DNA from: Aduncisulcus paluster
Taxonomy: Eukaryota > Fornicata
Direction of reading: 5' to 3'
Assembly (NCBI GenBank): GCA_024181965.1
Contig: BQXS01010791.1
Coordinates: 1 to 36,551, forward strand
Length of the DNA stretch: 36,551 nucleotides
Made by a program: the position numbers and the translations under genes. The notes under the pieces are model-generated. The model saw only the letters and a list, made by a program, of their open reading frames with translations. It was not told the DNA's origin and did not search any database. Each line of letters opens with the position of its first letter. Position 1 is the first letter of the stretch. Positions 36,135 through 36,551 of the stretch are shown here, in pieces.

Positions 36135-36551
36135 ACCAAAATAGGCATTCTTTCAAAATCTATTCATATTTATATGCGATGTTAATATTGCATTTGTTAA
36201 GACAATCTTTTTATCTTGCCAAAGGAGCCTGAATTTTGTAAGATATGTGCTCCATTCAGTTGGTTTAATAAATATAACGTTAGTTTTGATTATAAATGCC
36301 ATTGGACATTTGGTCTTGGCGAGTTTTTCAAATGGGCAGGTTTATTTATAGGACGTAACAGGTTCTCGCTAAATTTTTAAACACTAGGATTTTACGATAA
36401 ATTGTTTCAGTAAAATTGGGTTTAATTTGCGAGATTTTTGGGTGTTTTTTGGCTGAAAGAACTAAAAGCTTAGGTGACTACCCTTGCTCTTTGGTTCTTT
36501 CTTTTGGATTAAATTCCAGCTGTAAGACGATACACAAGTCGCTTCTCTTAT
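36135..36551. other. Right-end A+T-rich region
   Basis: About 420 bases to the window edge with no supportable gene, RNA or repeat. It may be the 3' flank of the small gene or the 5' flank of something beyond the window. Confidence 0.5.

Noticed and set aside
36073-36144. A 23-codon basic frame starting ATGACG in exon 2 of the small membrane-protein gene
   Set aside because: It cannot be joined in phase to exon 1 by a GT donor; probably a shadow of the other frame.

Overview
This window is nuclear DNA from a ciliated or flagellated protist. Intergenic DNA is very A+T-rich, most genes are single-exon, and at least two carry short GT-AG introns (91 and 119 bases) that begin GTATGT. All three standard stop codons end genes. 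Three neighbours are cilium or axoneme genes: BBS5, an STPG/SHIPPO-repeat protein and a PIH1/CS-type dynein-assembly factor. A huge single-exon LRR/EGF surface protein, compact spacing and GTATGT introns fit a free-living metamonad such as a fornicate (Aduncisulcus-like). That placement is inference at low confidence. No virus-like element, transposon, tRNA, rRNA or CRISPR array was recognised.

Layout. 1-1112 (+): end of a charged, low-complexity protein, perhaps cut by the window edge. 2385-14876 (-): a type I membrane protein of about 4,160 residues, made of blocks of leucine-rich repeats alternating with EGF-like cysteine-rich blocks, then one membrane helix and a polybasic tail. 15491-16956 (-): a Ser-rich protein broken only by an assembly gap flanked by a 321-base duplicate; collapsing the duplicate restores one frame. 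17157-18104 (+) and 21123-22397 (+): two type I membrane proteins that may be paralogues. They flank 18931-20818 (-), a two-exon NSE1 (SMC5/6 complex) gene with an all-cysteine RING-like finger and a long charged tail. 22733-22788 (+): an isolated perfect EF-hand loop. 22795-24276 (-): an organophosphate/phosphate antiporter. 25175-27313 (+): a coiled-coil, Pro/His/Gln-rich protein.

28051-34 kb holds BBS5 (-), an STPG2-like protein (-), a Maf-type nucleotide pyrophosphatase (-), divergently paired with a small coiled-coil protein (+), and a PIH1-CS protein (-). The right end has an acidic coiled-coil protein with strongly biased codons (+) and a two-exon gene for a membrane peptide of about 40 residues (+).

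Two themes link genes. One is a set of membrane-anchored surface proteins in the left two thirds. The other is a local group of cilium genes on the right. NSE1 (genome maintenance), Maf (nucleotide-pool or RNA-precursor quality control) and the sugar-phosphate antiporter are housekeeping genes. The most novel items are the modular giant receptor with its roughly 290-residue super-repeat, the altered NSE1 finger, the orphan EF-hand, and possible alternative splicing that would remove a membrane anchor.
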